Translations under genes and position numbers: made by a program
Shown: in pieces, positions 38,720-48,494 of the stretch
Numbering within the stretch: the stretch's first letter is position 1
Layout of the letters: each line of letters opens with the position of its first letter
The notes under the pieces: model-generated
What the model was told of the DNA's origin: nothing
What the model saw: the letters and a program-made list of their open reading frames with translations, nothing else
The model's database searches: none
Assembly (NCBI GenBank): GCA_006352455.1
Contig: VANL01000025.1
Span: 48,147-112,146 of the forward strand
Source of the DNA: Brachionus sp. 'Tiscar'
Lineage: Eukaryota > Rotifera > Eurotatoria > Ploima > Brachionidae
Direction: 5' to 3'
Length of the DNA: 64,000 nt

Positions 38720-40346
38720 AAAATTTCATATTTGTAAATAATTGTTTTTTTTTTTGATATTTTTTATATCAATTTTATATCTTGATTTTTTATTCAATAT
38801 AATTGTTCATGAATATTCTATATTAATAAATTAAAAAAAAACTTAAATAAAAATTTTATTAATTTAATAGTTAATTAACTGACATTACTGTTATTTTATT
38901 CTTCTGGAAATTTTTTATGATTTTTCGCTGCAAATACATGTCCCATTAGATACATTTAATGTTAATATTTAAAAATCAAATGTTGAAAACCTTGGCTTTC
39001 AAACATTTGAAAAGGAATTATGATATTTTACGCTTATTTAATAAGTTACTTTGAAAAAAAAAGAAGAAAATTCTAGCACTTATTTATCTGTTATTTCAAT
39101 CAACATTTTAATATCATATCTTAGTTATCTGAAATTAGAAGAGTACAATTAAGATAAACTTTATAGTGTCATAAATCTTTTGCAGCATGGTAAAATTAAA
39201 TGGACTACAAAATAAACAATTAATTAATATTTAACCACTCATTTAAGTCTTTAATCAAAATTTAAAGCGGACACATGATTTCATGTACAGTAAAATATGA
39301 TAAACCATGACCAGATTTTGTGAATAATACTACAAAGATAAAATATTTTCAGAAAAAAAAAATTTTTGACATTGGAATGTTTACTATCAAAATATAATAA
39401 TTAATTTTTATTTAAAAAATAATTCCAGAACACAATCATTTTAATTTTCTTCAATTTGTTCTTCAATTTGTATTTTTATTTTTTCATTAAAAAAACTTAA
39501 AATACCAAAACAAAAAAATTACTCAAAAGTTGAAAATGGACATGTCAATTTCATATATTTTTTTAAATAGTTTAGGCAAGGCCTTGAAAAGATCAGTTTC
39601 ATGTAAATTTCATTAGTTTCAAAGATTATTTTTTAAATAATATGTACAACATTATGTAAGCGTGTGCTAATGCATTAGCTAAAATTAATAAATTTTAACC
39701 AGTTTTACTTGATGAAAATAAAATTACCTTTTTTCAAAGAATTACTTAATTAATCTAAAAATACTAATTCATAATAAGAATGAAGTTATTAATAAATTAT
39801 CTTAATTTTAACTTAAATTTAAAAAATTAGCTTTTGATTATCAATTTCGCAAAACTAGTAGTAGGAATACTATCAAAAAATACTGCGACTCAAAACGGGT
39901 TAAATTTCTACAAGCTATAGCAGTAAATAATTCATTTTTGAGAGAAATTGAAAGAATGTATTGATTGTACACTATTTAGAAAAATTAGTATCAATAATAA
40001 AAAATATAAAAATTTAGCAATTTTTTATTGCTTTTAGTAATTTCAATTAAAGATTATCTTTTGTAATAAAAAATTTACTAATAAGAGGGCTGAAAAGAGG
40101 GATTAAACCGCTCGAAACTGCCCTGGAGTCCAACTCCTAAATTATTTTTCAAATAATAAAAATAATTCAATTAAAGATTCGGTAATTCTAGTTAAATAAT
40201 AATAAATCGCCATTGTTTAATATTGATATTTGATCACATATTGCAATCTATTAATAACAAGAGATGTCATTGAGATGGGAGCGATTCAACTCAAAATGTT
40301 TCATTTTAGCAAGTTTATAGTAACACAGGTTATTAATTGGCAAGTA

Positions 40347-40864
40347 TTAAAATAGCAATACTGTTTATTAAATATAGCAATAAAAAAATAAAATCAATCA
40401 ATTTAGCAATTTTTTTACCTGAAAAAAAATATCGTTGAATTAATAATCTAGAATAAGTGACAAGTTTTCATAGTATTTATCGAAATTTTCTAACGAATAA
40501 CATTTTTGAATCTCTCTTATTCTTTCGTCTAATAAAATATTAGCCGGTTTTCTTTTATATTGAACACCAGTTTCGAGTTTTATTATGTTATCTTTTGATT
40601 TTTTTTGTTCTTCTCTGAACTTATCAACTAATGGTCATATCTTTATCTTTATCAGACATAGTGAGATTTTTTAATAATATAGATGATTTTTTTTAAATGA
40701 AATAAACTGCTAATAATAATTTAGCACAAAAATGATGCTAATTTTTTGTTTGCTAATTTTACATAACAAAGCTGCTATTTTTTATTAATATTGATAAATC
40801 AATCAATTTAAATTAAATATGCTAAATTGAATCGGCTATTTTTTAGTCTGCTAAAATAATACAG
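40347..40864. mobile_element. possible small DNA element with inverted ends and a broken ORF
   Basis: The left end reads GTATTAAAATAGCA and the right end TGCTAAAATAATAC. Reverse-complemented, these agree at most positions, giving about 14-16 bp inverted ends. Internal TTAGCA/TGCTAA and ATCAATCAATTTA motifs occur near both ends. Between them, on the minus strand, lies a frame-shifted open reading frame (40440-40659). The AT-rich context makes chance matches likely, and no target-site duplication was confirmed. Confidence 0.3.
40440..40659 (-). pseudogene. disrupted short ORF, unidentified
   Basis: An ATG at 40659 opens MSDKDKDMTIS and stops. A one-base frame change just before the stop leads into 63 open codons containing VDKFREEQKKSKDN, NILLDERIREIQKCYSLENF and DKYYENLSLILDY, ending with TAA at 40442-40440. 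Charged, protein-like composition suggests a decayed gene or a sequencing indel. I do not recognise the family. Confidence 0.4.
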
Positions 40865-41321
40865 AGCCCATTGAGATATCATCATCATTAGTTAAGATTT
40901 AAAAAACAATTTCAAATAAATAATCGTTTACCGCGGGTTTTGTTTTTTAGTTTGCTTTATTTTTTTGTTTTTTCTCAAATTTTAATTTTTATTCATTTAC
41001 TAAAATCAAAATTAAATTAAAATTAAACTAAAAAATTTTAAATCACAAATTAAATATTATTTTAGACCATGAGATAAAAACTCGAAAAAGATTTAAAAAT
41101 TATATGAAAATAAAATTTCTTAATAAATATTAATTATCTTTGCATTAGTTAAATTATTGAAAATTAAATTAGATATTTTGAATTAAAATAATTTATTTTA
41201 AATATTGTAAGTCATACAAATCAAAATAATTTAGCATGCTACGGAAAAAAAATTAAAAATTAGCTCACATCATGATACTTTAGATATAAAAAAATTTTAT
41301 ACTTTCAATTTTGTTTTAAAA

Positions 41322-42356
41322 ATGAATAACTTGTCTAATTTGTCAGAATTTTCTGGAAATTCTTTTCAGATAAATATTTTATCTTTTGTAAGGAATATTG
41401 GCTATGTTTATATAGTGCCTCCATTGTGTTCAGTTGGATTTCTATTTAACATATTAACAATAATAACGTTTGTACGATTGTGTCAACAAGGAAACATTTT
41501 CAAATATTTTCTAGCCAAGACTATTGCAGAAAATATTGTTCTTTTTGCTGGAGCTTTGATACCAATTGGAAATTGCGTTAAATGTGCAGTATATCAAAGT
41601 ATGGTTCAGTTAATTCATCAATATATTTTTGTTGGTTATTTAATACCAGTTTCTTATACTTATTCTGGATTTTGTGAAATTGTAATTACAATCGACCGCA
41701 TTTGGATTTTAAAAAATAAGAAAAAAAGTATTATTTCTTATAAATTGATAATGCTGATCATATTAATGATTAGCATATGCATGTTCATCCCATTGCTTTT
41801 TTCACGATACATCAAACAACTACCAGAAAATAAATTTATCCTAGTGCGTACATCGTTTGGTTCAACAGCTGATTACACAATCTATCTAACTATAACTGTT
41901 TTAGTTCGTAATACCTTTTTTTTTGTCAGTCTTGTCATTTGTAATATTATATTGCTAATTCAATTTAGAAAATATATTAATAAAAAAAAAATTCTAGTAA
42001 CTGGAATTTCAAAGAAATCCAGATCAAATGATCATGCTTTTAATAAGCAATCTAATTCATGTTCAAATGAAAAAAAATTCAAAAATAAAAAAGAAGATGC
42101 TGAAAAAAAATTAACCAAAATGACACTCATATTGGGTTCAATATTTATAATAAGTAGAGGATTACAATCAGTTGGCTCGATATCATCCAGTATAGACAAA
42201 GGAAACCAAATAAAATTCAATCCATTTACAATAATTTATAGTTTTTTCTCAAATATTATTAATTATTTGGTATATTCCTCGAGTTTTTTCTTTCATTATT
42301 ATTTTAATAGTTCTTTTTCAAAGGAACTAAAAAATATATTCAAGTGTTTTTCCTAA
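41322..42356 (+). CDS. divergent rhodopsin-like seven-transmembrane receptor
   Basis: Single exon, 344 residues with seven hydrophobic helices. TM1 lies at about 28-50 (VPPLCSVGFLFNILTIITF) and TM2 at about 62-82. TM3 ends in ITIDRIWIL, where DRI takes the place of the DRY motif. A Lys-rich third intracellular loop of about 60 residues precedes TM6 (KMTLILGSIFIISRG). TM7 has NYLVYSSSFFFHYYFN in place of NPxxY. A cysteine pair in GNCVKC is near TM3, but the second extracellular loop has no cysteine, so the usual disulfide may be missing. It resembles lineage-expanded orphan or peptide-type receptors of small invertebrates; the ligand is unknown. The short C-tail ends in a Cys (FKCFS) that could be palmitoylated. 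Confidence 0.8.
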   Translation: MNNLSNLSEFSGNSFQINILSFVRNIGYVYIVPPLCSVGFLFNILTIITFVRLCQQGNIFKYFLAKTIAENIVLFAGALIPIGNCVKCAVYQSMVQLIHQYIFVGYLIPVSYTYSGFCEIVITIDRIWILKNKKKSIISYKLIMLIILMISICMFIPLLFSRYIKQLPENKFILVRTSFGSTADYTIYLTITVLVRNTFFFVSLVICNIILLIQFRKYINKKKILVTGISKKSRSNDHAFNKQSNSCSNEKKFKNKKEDAEKKLTKMTLILGSIFIISRGLQSVGSISSSIDKGNQIKFNPFTIIYSFFSNIINYLVYSSSFFFHYYFNSSFSKELKNIFKCFS

Positions 42357-42509
42357 GATACTCTGAAATATTTATAATTTCTTTGAATAAATATAAATGT
42401 ATTTCTTATTGTTTTTTTAATAATATTTATGAATATAAAATGAATAATTGAAATAATCATACACATTTTAAATTGTTTAAATTTAAATATTATTAAAAAT
42501 TTATTATAT

Positions 42510-42750
42510 CAAGTGTATAGATGCTGACGGGATAAGTCCAAATTTTCCGAATAATGCTCCAGAAGGTGTTTCTTACCCTTTGTATTTAAAAAACTTTGAA
42601 TCAGGTGAAATACCTGATTGTTGGAAACTAACAAACGGTACATCTTCACAAATTTTATAGCCAATCACTGGAATATGTTGGAAGTGGATGAAGTCGAAGC
42701 CCAGTCAAGTGATATTTTGAAAGAAAAATAGACAAATACTTTCAAAATAT
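42510..42750 (+). mobile_element. internally deleted non-LTR retrotransposon (LINE) relic
   Basis: The first part translates as DADGISPNF, then GEIPDCWKLTNG, the conserved start of a LINE reverse transcriptase (usually DGISP, then SGEIPxxWK). Within about 35 bp it jumps to NHWNMLEVDEVEAQSSDILK and then, after a frameshift, KIDKYFQ. That is typical of the extreme C-terminus of the same type of ORF2 (WNxLPxxVVxAxS). Most of the reverse transcriptase is therefore deleted. Stops and frameshifts make it inactive. The family within the LINEs cannot be fixed. Confidence 0.65.
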
Positions 42751-43050
42751 AACTCGCCCATAATTTTTAACCAGATTTTACACATATAATGCGTTGAAAT
42801 AAACCACTATAATAACAAGATAAAAAAGTGATTCACACATTCACGGTCAAAATATGGGTGGACTAACAGCAGAAGAAGCATATATTTCTTTAAAATTTCA
42901 AATATAAAAATTGTCAGGATTGAATAATTGTGAAATATAGAATTTATTTTTCAAATAAAATTATAATTATATTGTTTAATTAAAAAAAAACGCTCTCAAT
43001 TTAAATAAGTAGAAAAGCTCATAAATTTTAAAATTTTAATTAAATCTTAA

Positions 43051-45096
43051 ATGTTTAACGAAACGGAAAAAGTAGAAACGAAAGATTCAAAAAGCGAGGA
43101 GCTTTTGGCTGAAGAATTCAAGCAAGAGGATAAAATTTTCAAAAATCTAGAAAAAAGAATTTTTAAAAATATCTTCAAGATTTTATTAGCATCAATTTTG
43201 ATGACATGCATTTTCGTGCGTCTTAACTTCTTGTACGTTAATTCACTTTCTGAAACAACAAGTGTAATTAAAAAATTTTATAGTAATTTATTCACATCCA
43301 AAGTCAAAATTGATTCTCCACGTCATTTTTTGCCCTATTTGGTATATATTGCAAAAAATTCTGAAATCTCTACATTTAAGGAATTGATGGTAAAAAAAGA
43401 AAACTACACTAAAGATTACGTTCAACATGCTATTTCAAGCTTAAAACTTAAAATCTACAAATACAAAAAATTAAAAAACAAAGTTAAACTGCCATTCGAT
43501 CACCTGATTTTTCCAATATCGAACAATGATGATGATATGGATAAAGCAGAAAACGCTTATGAAACAAAAGTAGAACTCATCAATGAAACAATTTGTTCAT
43601 CAATCTTCTACAGACAATACAATCCAGGATTTAGACGTACCAATGGTGTTTTCAAAAATGTTTATTCTTATCTAACTGGCATTGATTGTGTTGATTCAAT
43701 TGATGAATATGACAGCAATTGTGATGGGTATCAAATATTACTGAACATAAGTTCCGAGCCGGATTTAAATTTAATTGATTGCATTAATGATTATTACGAT
43801 ATCAAATCAATCAAATATGAACTCAACTTGTTCAATCACAATCTTAAACAATTTGTTTATCTAAATTTTTATGTTCTATATTTTCCATCAAGTGGTTTTC
43901 TCCACAAAATTCAAGTTGATATAATCGATTTTGATCGAAGTATATGTGTTTTTGGAAGAGTCAATAGCTACTTAAAAAAATCAATCTGTTTAATAATTAT
44001 TTTATTAATTTATTTTACATATTTAGTGCTTTTTATCCGAAGACTTTTCATTTATAAACTGGCACTTTTTTTTAAATTTACCTATTTGACTGATTTTTGT
44101 ATAATGGTTCTAATCACAAGACTATTTTATATTGAATTTAGGATTTATTATGAAGCAAAGCATCATTTGTCAAATTTTTTTAATCATTCAGGTACATATT
44201 TTTCATTCTATGAAGTTTCCTGGTTTTATAGACGCTTTGATCTATTGATTGGCATTATTTATGCGTTTTGCTGTTTTGAAATAACCATGTACAGTCGCTT
44301 TAATGAAATGATGTCCAATATAGTCATGACTTTTCAAAAATGCTATTTGGATTTGATTGGATTTTTTTTAATATTTTTTGGTCTAATTTTAAGCTATGCC
44401 CTTGAATTGCAATTTCTTTATGGAGGAAGCTTTAGCCGATTTTCAACTTTCTTAAAATGTTTTTCAACTCTTTTTCAGTTTATGTGGGGCGAAATAAATA
44501 TATTTGCTCTTTTAGATCATGATGAGAAATCTTTTTATTTTTTTGTATCTTACATTTTGCTAATGATAATAATTATGTTTAATTTGATGTTAGCTATTAT
44601 TTTAGGAACATATGACATGGTTAAAAAAGATCCAACCTGCCGAGACTCTTCAATGAAACTAGATAAATTTTTTTTTCTATTTACAGAAAGATTTATTAAG
44701 AAGCATTTTTTCAAATATTCTATTCATTTGCATCAAATATTTAATTTTCGATCAATAAACAGGCTTTATTGTGTCCAAGATATTGAGAGAAAATTTGCTG
44801 AAAATGGCTTTGATGATGATAAAATAGCTGAAGTGTTGAAAGAATTTAAGCTAAATAGTGACCATCAAGTTGATAATTTTAAAGTCGAAGCCATGATAAA
44901 ACGAATTTATGAAATTGAATATGACCGTAAGCCTAAATTAAGAATTAATGATGAAGAATTAGCTGATGAGTATGTAACAAATGAAGAATGGACACAGCTT
45001 TTAATAAAATATAACAGTTTAGAAAATTACTGTACCCTAGTTGAAAAAAGACTTGATGTCTTAAAAAATTCAATAAATATCAAACAAAATAAATAG
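43051..45096 (+). CDS. polycystin-2-like (TRPP) cation channel
   Basis: Single exon, 681 residues. A first transmembrane helix at about 44-65 is followed by a large extracellular domain of about 245 residues (the polycystin/TOP domain position) ending in NFYVLYFPSSGFLHKIQVDI. Further hydrophobic helices follow between about 312 and 530. The pore region reads FSTFLKCFSTLFQFMWGE, aligned with the FSTFxKC pore helix of PKD2, with WGE where PKD2 has LGD in the filter. S6 is LLMIIIMFNLMLAIILGTYD. The C-terminal tail is charged and ends in a possible coiled coil (about 640-675); no complete EF-hand is visible. Such channels act in ciliary or sensory membranes. TRPML would be the alternative, but the pore and S6 favour TRPP. 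Confidence 0.78.
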   Translation: MFNETEKVETKDSKSEELLAEEFKQEDKIFKNLEKRIFKNIFKILLASILMTCIFVRLNFLYVNSLSETTSVIKKFYSNLFTSKVKIDSPRHFLPYLVYIAKNSEISTFKELMVKKENYTKDYVQHAISSLKLKIYKYKKLKNKVKLPFDHLIFPISNNDDDMDKAENAYETKVELINETICSSIFYRQYNPGFRRTNGVFKNVYSYLTGIDCVDSIDEYDSNCDGYQILLNISSEPDLNLIDCINDYYDIKSIKYELNLFNHNLKQFVYLNFYVLYFPSSGFLHKIQVDIIDFDRSICVFGRVNSYLKKSICLIIILLIYFTYLVLFIRRLFIYKLALFFKFTYLTDFCIMVLITRLFYIEFRIYYEAKHHLSNFFNHSGTYFSFYEVSWFYRRFDLLIGIIYAFCCFEITMYSRFNEMMSNIVMTFQKCYLDLIGFFLIFFGLILSYALELQFLYGGSFSRFSTFLKCFSTLFQFMWGEINIFALLDHDEKSFYFFVSYILLMIIIMFNLMLAIILGTYDMVKKDPTCRDSSMKLDKFFFLFTERFIKKHFFKYSIHLHQIFNFRSINRLYCVQDIERKFAENGFDDDKIAEVLKEFKLNSDHQVDNFKVEAMIKRIYEIEYDRKPKLRINDEELADEYVTNEEWTQLLIKYNSLENYCTLVEKRLDVLKNSINIKQNK

Positions 45097-46185
45097 AAAA
45101 TATATTCGATTGATTTTTTAATATTATTTAATTAAAACCTTAAATTTAAAATTTTTAAATTTGAGTTGGAAATTTTTGAAAATAATTTTTGATGCAAAAA
45201 AGACCGGAATGATAAATTAATGATGATATTGGTACAAGTGATTTAATTAAATCAGGCATATTTTGGTCCATATCAGGTTTAAAAAAATATACACATTTTG
45301 GAATTTTTTTGTTTGAAACAGAATATTAAAAAATCTTCAACCTTTAAATTTAATTATTTAAAATCTTTATTATCAATTTAGGATATTTTCCCTGTTCATC
45401 ACCTAAATAACATAACTTATTTTATGCAATGTGCTTCGACCCGAACATACTCCTCGAATTCAAGATGTTGGAGGCAAAAATCGTTTAATTATATATCTAT
45501 ATCTAAGACATTTAATTAATTTTTTTTTTAAATCTTTTTTATAAATAAGCTTTCTAAAATTCCGAATTCTAAATTTAGCCAATGTTCTCTATTAATCAAA
45601 ATAATTTTAAACTTTGATCAAATAAAAAGATATATTTATTAAATGTGTAGATATATATAATTTAACGGTTTTTGAAAAATATCGAAAAAGTTATAGTTAA
45701 AAAATTACCTAATTTAAAGTATTAGATAAATAATAAATGCAACTTTTGGCTATAATTTTTTTTTTAAATCTAAGTAGAATTTTTTTTTTGGACCATTTTG
45801 TGGCCAGTCGGTCTGCATACGGTCGCTCGTTTAACGGTCCATCACACGGTCTTCTAAAATTTGTTATTTTTATCTTAATCTAGATTTAATTTTAAATTCA
45901 TACAAATAAAATTTTAAGCCAAGAGAAAAATATTTTAATAAAAATTAGATCGTTGAAAAAATGTGTACTTTTTTTAAGCAGAAAAAAATAGCTAGATGGT
46001 GGCTAAGTTTTAAGTTTTATTTTTTATTTAACTTTAAAATTTAGAAAATTCATGAACCAAAATTAGAAGTCGAGTTTAATTGATAATTTCTGTTAACATT
46101 TTTATTTAAAAAAATTTTTAATTAAAAAAAGAAACTTCAAAATAACATACAAAAATTTGAAAAAATTTTTTTTAATTTTCCTAAA
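45097..46185. other. intergenic, with a CGGTC-rich patch
   Basis: Convergent spacer between the polycystin-like gene (+) and CFAP410 (-). A GC-richer patch at about 45788-45856 contains CGGTC four times at intervals of 11-15 bp, next to poly-T. It could be the end of an unknown repeat, with poly-A in the opposite orientation. Another patch at 45425-45480 is unassigned. No gene was seen. Confidence 0.45.
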
Positions 46186-47130
46186 TTATAAATTTTTAAG
46201 CTTTTCACATTGAACAATTACCTCATCAAGTTGATTAGAACTCAAATTTTCTAACAAAATAAGAATTGCTGACAAAACATTGTCGTTCTTGAAATTGAAA
46301 ATTAAGATCAAATTTTTAAATAAAAATGAATAAAATAACTTTGGTTTGGCTATTCGAACTGCATTCTTGGCTTGATTCTATGTTACTTTCTTTCTGGAAT
46401 TCATGATTCGCTAAACCATTAGTTGAATTAAAATTTATTTTTTCTGTTTCTTCAGTTGATTTTAAATTTGAATTTGAATCTTCATTTTCACTATTGTTTA
46501 AAGGAAGAATAAATTTATCATATTCTACAATTGAATCAGGAGGATTATTAAATTCAAGACCTGTTTCAATTGCTTGTTTCACTTCCTCTTCAGTTATTAC
46601 TAAAATTATTTAAAATATTTACTTTTCTTTTTTATTTTACAATCAGAATAATACGTGTGTTATCCAAATACTCTAAGTTCTTTAAATTTTTTATAACATT
46701 TAACCTTTAGTTTTTTAAATATGAACATGGATTTTCATCTAACCAGAGTATTTTCAAATTTTTAAGACATTTAAGATAATAAATTTCATTCAAGCTTTTT
46801 ATCTTATTGTTTCTCAAATACAACTCGCGAATATTTTCACAAAACTGAATATCTTTTAGTGAGGTAATATTATTTGCACTTTTAAAATTTATCATTTTTT
46901 TAATTCTTTACGACGAAAAAACGAAAAAATTTACCTTAAGACTAAAATTTCCAGGTTTGGCATTTCTTTGATCAAAGAAATGTCATTTAAATCAGATGCC
47001 CTTTCAATCTATGTTTAAAAAATATCATAAATTTTTACTTGAAATTTTACCATAAATTTAATTTTTTGACTGTTTCAAGATCTTTGCTTTTGTTACTCTG
47101 TAAGGCAATATCTAGTGTAAGCGATTCCAT
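46186..47130 (-). CDS. CFAP410: CFAP410 (C21orf2-type LRR ciliary protein) with in-frame stop
   Basis: Leucine-rich-repeat protein of the ciliary base that works with NEK1. Five minus-strand exons (47130-47051, 47000-46935, 46878-46655, 46599-46340, 46287-46186) give 243 codons against about 256 in vertebrates. LRRs: KLNLWASDLNDISLIKEMP, then LEILVLSANNITSLKDI and IRELYLRNNKIKSLNEIYYL. These are followed by the LRR-cap segment RLNVIKNLKNLEYLDN. The C-terminal helix NVLSAILILLENLSSNQLDE matches the family's oligomerising helix. One codon, TAA at 46709-46707, sits exactly where the family has Tyr in NPC...YR. Everything downstream stays in frame and conserved. This is a nonsense allele, a sequencing error or a recent pseudogene. 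A further upstream exon is possible. Confidence 0.85.
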
Positions 47131-47359
47131 ATTTGGCTAAAAGAAAGTTGCAAAAATCCATCAAAAATCAAAATTCAAATATTTTTAGATTTTTATGCAT
47201 GCATCTAATTTTAAAATTAATCATCTTATGTTGTCATTGTGACAAAAAAATTATGCAGATATATTTAAAAGTTAAATTTGACACTTAAAAATAAATTTTT
47301 TTATTTGAATATATAAAAGATTAAATAATTTTGAATAAATCAGAATTTTTAATTGTAAA
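47131..47359. promoter_or_regulatory. divergent promoter region CFAP410 / ARMC7
   Basis: Only 229 bp separate the start codons of CFAP410 (-) and ARMC7 (+). Both promoters must overlap or lie very close here. No TATA box could be singled out from the general AT richness. Confidence 0.5.
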
Positions 47360-47971
47360 ATGTTTTCAACTCCGAATTATTTGAAAAAGAGAACCGGTAA
47401 AGCAGATTTAGATCGATTTACTTACTTAAAAGAATTAGCTCAGGAATACAATACAATTGAAGATGAAGAAAAAAAAGAACAAGTTATTGCAAATCTTGGA
47501 AATTTTGCTTACGATCCAATTAATTATGAGTTTTTTAGGCGATTGAATATTATTGACATATTTTTGGATGTTTTAATCAATTTTAAAGCTAACTCAAGAA
47601 TTAATTTTAAAATTTTACATTTCTCAATAGGTGCTATATGTAATCTATGCGTTGATCCCAAAAATAGGGAGTTTCTCCTAAAACGTAATTTCATTAGTCT
47701 AGTTTTAAATTGTTTAATTATTGAACCTACAATGGAACATATAGAGTTGATTTTAAATGCACTAACTATTTTGGTTTTTATGAGTGATGAATCTAATCAA
47801 CAAGATTATTCAGACACAAATGGTTTAAACAAAATTAAAAATCAAATTAGTAATTTTAAAAATGAAAAAATTAATTTTAATTTATTAATTTTTCAATATG
47901 CAAAATCAAATAATAAAAGACTGTCAAATTTAGCTTTTTTAATAATTAAAAATTTAAATTTAACTGAATAA
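47360..47971 (+). CDS. ARMC7: ARMC7, armadillo-repeat protein
   Basis: Single exon, 203 residues, close to the 198 of vertebrate ARMC7. The N-terminus has the conserved YLKKRTGKADLDRFTYLKEL. Armadillo-type helical repeats follow, for example QVIANLGNFAYDPINYEFFR and FSIGAICNLCVDPKNREFLL. ARMC7 is a small component associated with the spliceosome in other animals; its role here is inferred from similarity. It is transcribed divergently from CFAP410 and lies upstream of NBAS on the same strand. Confidence 0.9.
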   Translation: MFSTPNYLKKRTGKADLDRFTYLKELAQEYNTIEDEEKKEQVIANLGNFAYDPINYEFFRRLNIIDIFLDVLINFKANSRINFKILHFSIGAICNLCVDPKNREFLLKRNFISLVLNCLIIEPTMEHIELILNALTILVFMSDESNQQDYSDTNGLNKIKNQISNFKNEKINFNLLIFQYAKSNNKRLSNLAFLIIKNLNLTE

Positions 47972-48494
47972 AAAGAAAAAAATGACATCATTTTTATTCA
48001 TTCTTAAAAATTATACTTTTTTCTTAACTTGAAAAATTCAATATTTTTGTTTATCTAAATTTGAGAATTCCTTCAGTTAAAAAAAATTTTTTTTCTATTA
48101 AAATAAAAAATAAAAATTATTTAAGTTTTTGAATGAAAATCTTATGATTTTAATAAAATTTTGATTAGTATCAATATTATTAATTAATCTATTATTTAAA
48201 AAATGATTTGAAGCATAATCAATATTGGTTCAGCCTTAAAAAAAAGAGGATCTTAAAATGGGGCGCTTTTAAGCAAAGTAATATGGTAATAGGAAATATA
48301 AATAAAATTTTATCATGAATCAATAATCTTGATTGACTGGACCACAAAAATTAAAAAAAAATTAAAAGGACAATAAATTTTGCACGATTATCACGTGATC
48401 AATTCATATATTCACTTTGATTATTATTTAAATTTTTATCTAAAATACGTGTAAAATTCAAAATATTAAAAACAAATTTAAAAATATTTTGAAA
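47972..48494. other. intergenic ARMC7-NBAS
   Basis: About 520 bp of AT-rich DNA. ATCACGTGAT, a palindromic E-box (CACGTG core), lies near 48390 and about 100 bp upstream of the NBAS start. This could be a promoter element. Nothing else was seen. Confidence 0.45.

Larger units (their letters stand above)
38720..41321. other. intergenic region between Sidekick and the 7TM receptor
   Basis: About 2.6 kb of AT-rich DNA. Poly(A) signals follow the Sidekick stop. From about 39890 the sequence becomes more patchy, with short repeated motifs (GATTAAACCG-like and TTAGCA/TGCTAA) and a possible small transposon at about 40347-40864. No intact gene was found. Confidence 0.5.
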
